A stretch of DNA of 17,660 nucleotides from Pseudomonadota bacterium (GTDB taxonomy: Bacteria; Myxococcota_A; Polyangia; Polyangiales; Polyangiaceae), in assembly GCA_023402175.1 (NCBI GenBank), contig JAEXCN010000316.1, positions 1-17,660 of the forward strand, read 5' to 3'. This document shows positions 14,493 to 17,660 of the stretch, piece by piece. Position numbers and translations under genes: made by a program. Every line of letters starts with the position of its first letter. The first letter of the stretch is position 1. The notes under the pieces are model-generated. The model searched no databases and was not told the DNA's origin. It saw nothing but the letters and a program-made list of their open reading frames with translations.

Positions 14493-15503
14493 ATGCTTCG
14501 TCGCGCGCTCACGCCCGCCGGCTTCGTCTTCGTGCTCGCGTTCGCCGCGTGCAACTCGCGGCAGTCGACGTCGGCGGCGCCCGCCGCGTCGGTCGCAACG
14601 GCGCCGCCTGCACCCGTCGCGAGCGCCCCCGCGAAGGCGAAGCCTGCCGCGCCGAAGCCCAATCCGTGTCCGCCGACGCCGCCGGGATCCGTGAGCGATG
14701 ACGACGCGCCCGTGTTTGCTGGTGCCGGCGCGCCCGTCGAGCTCGTTCCTTGGCTCGAGGCGCGGGGCATCTCCCGCGCGAGCGCGATTGCGTGGTACGC
14801 GCGCCAATACGGCGATGACATCGGTCACGCCGAGGCGGTCTTCGCCTATCTGTCGTGCAGTCCCGTCACCGTCGGCGACGCGGCCGAAGAGGCGCTCGCC
14901 TGCGAGACTCCGCTCACATACGGCTGGATGCAGGTTCGCGGGCTGGTCCTCGTCGTCCGGAAGAAGCGCATCACGCCCGTGCTGGACGTCGGCGTCGCGA
15001 TGCGTGCCCTCGATTGGCCGGACATGCGCCACCTCGATCTGGCGCTCGCCTTCGAGCCCGGCGGCCGGGCAGTGACGCTGCACGAGCGCGCTCCTGAAGG
15101 CGCTCTCCTCGTCGAGGCGCCGAGCGTGTGCCGAAAGCGCGAGGCGCTCCTCGATGCATGCGAGGAGGCCCTTGCGAAGGGTGTCGAGCCGCCGGAGGCG
15201 TGTCCCTTCGCAATCGACGGCGCCACCGGTCAGCGTCGGCTCATCCGGGGGACCCCGATCGCGACGCCATTCGGCGACGGCAAGGCCCAGCTCCATGGCT
15301 GTGACGCGGCGCGGGCCGAGCTACGGCGCTCGGTCGACGAGATGAAGCGCACGCCCGGTGACCCGATGGCGAAGGAGGCTCGGGATGCGCTCGCGTTCAT
15401 CCAGCGCACGTGCAACGCGCTCGGGCGCTACGTCTGGAAAGGCGACCGCTTCGTTCGCGAGCGCACCAGCGCGCCGGCACAGTCGGGCGCGTCGTCCCTC
15501 TGA
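14493..15503 (+). CDS. Cysteine-rich lipoprotein, function unknown
   Basis: A 336-aa exported protein whose signal peptide ends FAAC at Cys20. An Ala/Pro/Lys linker runs to about residue 65. The rest is a globular region with at least eight cysteines (for example in NPCPP, LSCSP, LACET, SVCRK, LDACEE, EACPF, HGCD and RTCN), which points to several disulfides in the periplasm or at the surface. No family is recognised. ATG 14493 is preferred over upstream frame extensions (to about 14403) because the signal peptide starts there; the extension is arginine-rich. There is no Shine-Dalgarno sequence; a -10-like TAAGCT ends 7 nt before the ATG. It follows the esterase/glycosidase operon by about 125 bp and probably has its own promoter. 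Confidence 0.78.
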   Translation: MLRRALTPAGFVFVLAFAACNSRQSTSAAPAASVATAPPAPVASAPAKAKPAAPKPNPCPPTPPGSVSDDDAPVFAGAGAPVELVPWLEARGISRASAIAWYARQYGDDIGHAEAVFAYLSCSPVTVGDAAEEALACETPLTYGWMQVRGLVLVVRKKRITPVLDVGVAMRALDWPDMRHLDLALAFEPGGRAVTLHERAPEGALLVEAPSVCRKREALLDACEEALAKGVEPPEACPFAIDGATGQRRLIRGTPIATPFGDGKAQLHGCDAARAELRRSVDEMKRTPGDPMAKEARDALAFIQRTCNALGRYVWKGDRFVRERTSAPAQSGASSL

Positions 15504-15534
15504 ACGTCCCCTCCGAACGTGCCTCGAACGTTCG
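15502..15534. repeat. Triple GAACGT motif ending in a 10-bp palindrome
   Basis: GAACGT occurs at 15502-15507, 15515-15520 and 15526-15531; the last is part of the perfect palindrome CGAACGTTCG (15525-15534). They sit at the 3' end of the cysteine-rich lipoprotein gene and upstream of the HIT gene. They could be protein-binding sites. CGTTCG words are common in this GC-rich DNA, so chance is a real alternative. The remainder of 15504-15709 holds no gene I can support. Confidence 0.3.
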
Positions 15535-15709
15535 CCATGGGCCTGTCGTGCTTGTGTCCTCGTTGACTGAACTAGGAAAAAACGGCGCGAACGCCCACCG
15601 GCCAGGACGCCCTCGGACTCGATGCACCGACGTCGACGGACGAAGACGAGCAGCAGCACGCCCAGCGAGCGCAGTAGCTCCCCGCGCGTACGCAGGGTAA
15701 ACCGTCCTC

Positions 15710-16135
15710 GTGACGAAACACGCCTCCTGCGTCTTCTGTGACATCGTGGAGAAGAAGATCCCCGGACACGTCGTGCTCGAGGACGACGACGTGGTCGCGT
15801 TCCTCGACGTGAAGCCGCTGTTCGTCGGTCACGTGCTCGTCGTTCCGCGTAAACATGTCGTGACCTTGCCCGATCTCCCGCTCGAGAGCGTCGGTCCGTT
15901 CTTCGAGCGCGTCCAAGCGATCGCCCGCGCCGTACCGGAGGCGCTCGGCTCGCAGGGAACGTTCGTAGCGATGAACAACATCGTCAGCCAGAGCGTCGCG
16001 CACCTGCATTGCCACGTCGTCCCGCGCACGAAGGGCGACGGGCTGAAGGGCTTCTTCTGGCCGCGCACGAAGTACCAGAGCGAAGACCAGATGCGCGAGA
16101 CAGCCGAGACGATCCGCCGCCACGTCGGGGTCTGA
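15710..16135 (+). CDS. HIT-family (histidine triad) nucleotide hydrolase
   Basis: A 141-aa cytoplasmic protein of the HIT superfamily, which hydrolyses nucleoside phosphoramidates or dinucleoside polyphosphates. Visible features are a Cys-x-x-Cys near the start (Cys7, Cys10), which with later His often binds zinc; the nucleotide-binding strand block GHVLVVPRKH (40-49); and the catalytic triad HLHCHVV (98-104, nucleophile His102). Length and order are typical of the HinT/Fhit-like bacterial group; the C-terminal basic/aromatic extension (GDGLKGFFWPRTKY) also occurs in Fhit-like members. GTG 15710 is the only sensible start. No Shine-Dalgarno sequence is present, and TAAACC (15698-15703) lies 6 nt upstream as a possible -10 box. 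A strong hairpin follows the stop codon. Confidence 0.93.
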   Translation: MTKHASCVFCDIVEKKIPGHVVLEDDDVVAFLDVKPLFVGHVLVVPRKHVVTLPDLPLESVGPFFERVQAIARAVPEALGSQGTFVAMNNIVSQSVAHLHCHVVPRTKGDGLKGFFWPRTKYQSEDQMRETAETIRRHVGV

Positions 16136-16144
16136 CCGCCGCAC

Positions 16145-16165
16145 GCTGACGAGCTGCTCGTCAGC
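16145..16165 (+). terminator. Strong hairpin after the HIT gene
   Basis: GCTGACGAG (16145-16153) pairs perfectly with CTCGTCAGC (16157-16165) across a CTG loop, 10 bp after the HIT stop. There is no T-tract. It is probably a terminator or a 3'-end stabilising structure. The rest of 16136-16425 contains no gene I can support. Confidence 0.5.
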
Positions 16166-16425
16166 AGGAGGAGCGGACGACACCGCGAGCATGAAGACGG
16201 GGCGGTCGCGTCGGCATCGGTTCGCGAGCGGACCGCGGTTGAGGGCGGAAAGCGAAAACCTCGAGCCCCCGACCGCGTCCGCGCACGCTCGACGCGGAGC
16301 GATGCGGGCTCGTAGTTGCGCGGGAGACTTACTCGCCGTCGCGCAGCGGGTCGCGGTGCATCCGCACTGGCTCGCGCCTGCGCTGTGAGACGACCCGCTG
16401 GGGCAGATGCTGACGAACAGGGCGA

Positions 16426-17202
16426 TCACGTCAGGAGCAGCAATGCTTCGCGAATGATCCTCTCGAGGGAAGCGTCCTTGCCGAGCCTCGCCTGGAGCGT
16501 CGCCACGGCTCGGAGAATCTCGGGCTCCCGGAATCCCAATGAACGGAGCCCCTGCGCCGCCGTGTCGAAGCACGCCGACGGCGGTGCGCCGTACTTGTCA
16601 TGTCGCAAGTACTTGTCATGCCGCAAGTGGATGCGCGCGGCCACGTGCTGGCGGCCGAAGACCTGCTCCGCGTAGTGCTGATTGTGCGCGCGGCACCTGA
16701 CTCGGAGGTTCTCTGCGTCGTCGCTTCCGCCGAGTGCCTTCGGGTGAACGTGGTCCAAGCTGCGCTTGCGGCGCGACGGGCTCGATGGAGCTCACCACGT
16801 CCGGTCGCGGAAACCGCGAGGCGATCATCGCTTGCACCTCACGCGTGCTCTTCCCGATCGCTTCGCGAAGGAGGTCCTCGTGGTTCTCCTCGGTGAGGTG
16901 ATCCGAAGCACGTAAAGGGCGCTCAGATGGACTGCGCCGCGTCCGAGCAACGCGAGCGCGCGCGGGAACTGCCGAACGACGCGCGCCACGGCGATCCGAC
17001 GGTGAGCCTCCCCCTCGCTCATTCCAAGTTTTCGAATACAGAAATCCCACACCGATGAATATGCGTACTCGTGATCGAGCCGCCGCACCTCGACTTCGCC
17101 GAGATACTCGAGGAGGCGCGCCTGCCAGACGTGTCCCTTGCCAACGTGCGCGCTCAGCCGAGCGAGCAGCTCGTCGTTCGTGAGGTCCCCCAACTTCTGC
17201 AT
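16426..17202 (-). pseudogene. Degraded HNH endonuclease gene (frameshift plus internal deletion)
   Basis: Pieces of one minus-strand protein lie in three frames. The N-terminal part starts at ATG 17202 (MQKLGDLTNDELLARL) and is helical, containing SSVWDFCIRKLGMSEGEAHRR. At about 16901-16905 the frame shifts by one base: ALYVLR continues as DHLTEENHEDLLREAIGK in another frame. After SSIEPVAP (about 16790) the expected middle region and the first half of the HNH fold, with its zinc-knuckle cysteines, are absent. The frame resumes at about 16757 with DHVHPKALGGSDDAENLR and RCRAHNQHYAEQVFGR, the second half of the HNH motif. A RuvA-like helical tail (SLGFREPEIL...REALLLLT) ends at TGA 16426. An 18-bp tandem duplication lies in the 3' part. 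The protein cannot be functional as read. Confidence 0.8.
16591..16626 (-). repeat. 18-bp tandem duplication inside the HNH pseudogene
   Basis: Positions 16591-16608 and 16609-16626 are two head-to-tail 18-bp copies (GTACTTGTCATG followed by T or C and CGCAA) differing at one base. On the minus strand they encode a repeated RHDKY(L) block, so the duplication is in frame. Confidence 0.9.
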
Positions 17203-17660
17203 GCTCCGCTCATAACGCGCAGATCTCGGCCTGGCGCAGAGGCCCCGCCTGCAAGCGACCGACCACCGGTTCGCCTCGCGAGTCGTCCGCCGCGCGAACG
17301 CGAAGCAGGCAGCCGCTGGCCAAGCGCACGCCCTAGTTTCTCGAACACCTGGCGCCCTCGATCCGCTTAACAATTCGAAGACCGTCAAGTACAAAATACA
17401 AAATAGAATTACTGCAAATGGCATCTTCCGTTTCGTCGACGATAACGGGCCGACGCGATGTATCACGAGGGTCGTTCGCGCCTCCGCGCGCGATTCTGCG
17501 GCGAGACGCTCACCATCGTCGGCCGCCAGGTCGCCGCGCCGTCCGTACTGCCTGACGGCGTCGCCGTCCGTTACGAGCCACGTGCAAGCCGGAGTGCCAC
17601 GCCGTCGAACCAAACGAACGCGCCCGCGGAGATGGAACGAGCGGCTGGCGCATCGATTGC
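17203..17660. other. Gene-poor right end with an AT-rich patch
   Basis: I see no intact gene here. About 17365-17430 is strikingly AT-rich against the surrounding DNA and contains a short direct repeat (TACAAAA twice, 17391-17404). It lies upstream of the HNH pseudogene and may be its old promoter region; on the minus strand TTGACG lies at about 17384-17389. Beyond it, the minus strand from 17660 has protein-like stretches in two frames (AGAFVWFDGVALRLA, then VTDGDAVRQYGRRGD), possibly a frameshifted remnant, but no start or family can be supported. Confidence 0.4.

Noticed and set aside
15525..15534. CGAACGTTCG as a LexA box
   Set aside because: The GAAC and GTTC half-sites are not separated by four bases as in the known GAACNNNNGTTC-type box, and no SOS gene is adjacent.
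16191..16388. Plus-strand frame ending in AGDLLAVAQRVAVHPHWLAPAL
   Set aside because: The tail looks protein-like, but there is no ribosome binding site, the N-terminal part is Arg-rich, and no family is recognisable. Too little to call even a remnant.
15572..16573. 333-codon minus-strand frame over the HIT gene
   Set aside because: No domain pattern, antisense to an intact HIT gene with its histidine triad.

Overview
The window is high-GC bacterial chromosomal DNA: third codon positions are nearly all G or C, and GTG and TTG starts are common. Several secreted lipoproteins have alanine/proline-rich linkers, and there is a decayed HNH-endonuclease gene whose N-terminal region and short helical tail look like a type I have met in myxobacteria. 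Together these suggest a Myxococcota (Polyangia-like) genome. This is a compositional and gene-style inference, not an identification. I see no rRNA, tRNA, CRISPR array, prophage or intact insertion sequence.

Left part (1-4121). A set of alternative hairpins (31-88) lies beyond the 3' end of a minus-strand gene for an unusual membrane protein: a ZIP-like metal transporter joined through histidine-rich loops to a PF03773-type permease (111-2066). Divergent from it is a small lipoprotein (2096-2635). Next comes a compact regulatory unit: a promoter-like site with a perfect inverted repeat in its spacer, a 58-residue ORF with a tryptophan-rich tail, and an XRE-cupin regulator starting 7 bp later (2761-3742). 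A small hypothetical protein (3816-4121) follows.

Middle part (4122-9934). An M3-family zinc oligopeptidase on the minus strand is separated from a cysteine-containing hypothetical protein by an intergenic region with a 9-bp inverted repeat. A good rho-independent terminator follows, then htpG (Hsp90), whose Shine-Dalgarno sequence sits in the loop of a GC-rich hairpin just before the ATG. A short remnant resembling a nucleotidyltransferase follows htpG, and then a convergent agmatinase/arginase-family gene.

Right part (9935-17660). This is mostly a run of plus-strand exported lipoproteins: a DUF4142 protein, a small protein that looks like a cut-down secretin domain, a two-gene operon of a CE2-like SGNH esterase overlapping a LysM plus DUF4015 glycosidase-like protein, and a cysteine-rich lipoprotein. 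The esterase/glycosidase pair most likely acts together on an acylated polysaccharide outside the cytoplasm. A HIT-family hydrolase follows. The window ends in degraded DNA: an HNH endonuclease pseudogene with a frameshift, an internal deletion and an 18-bp tandem duplication, then an AT-rich patch and a stretch with no gene I can support.

The most interesting items are the ZIP-permease fusion, the micro-ORF/XRE-cupin unit with its operator-like palindrome, the htpG leader hairpin, and -10-like hexamers placed 6-7 nt before start codons of several genes lacking a Shine-Dalgarno sequence, which suggests leaderless mRNAs.
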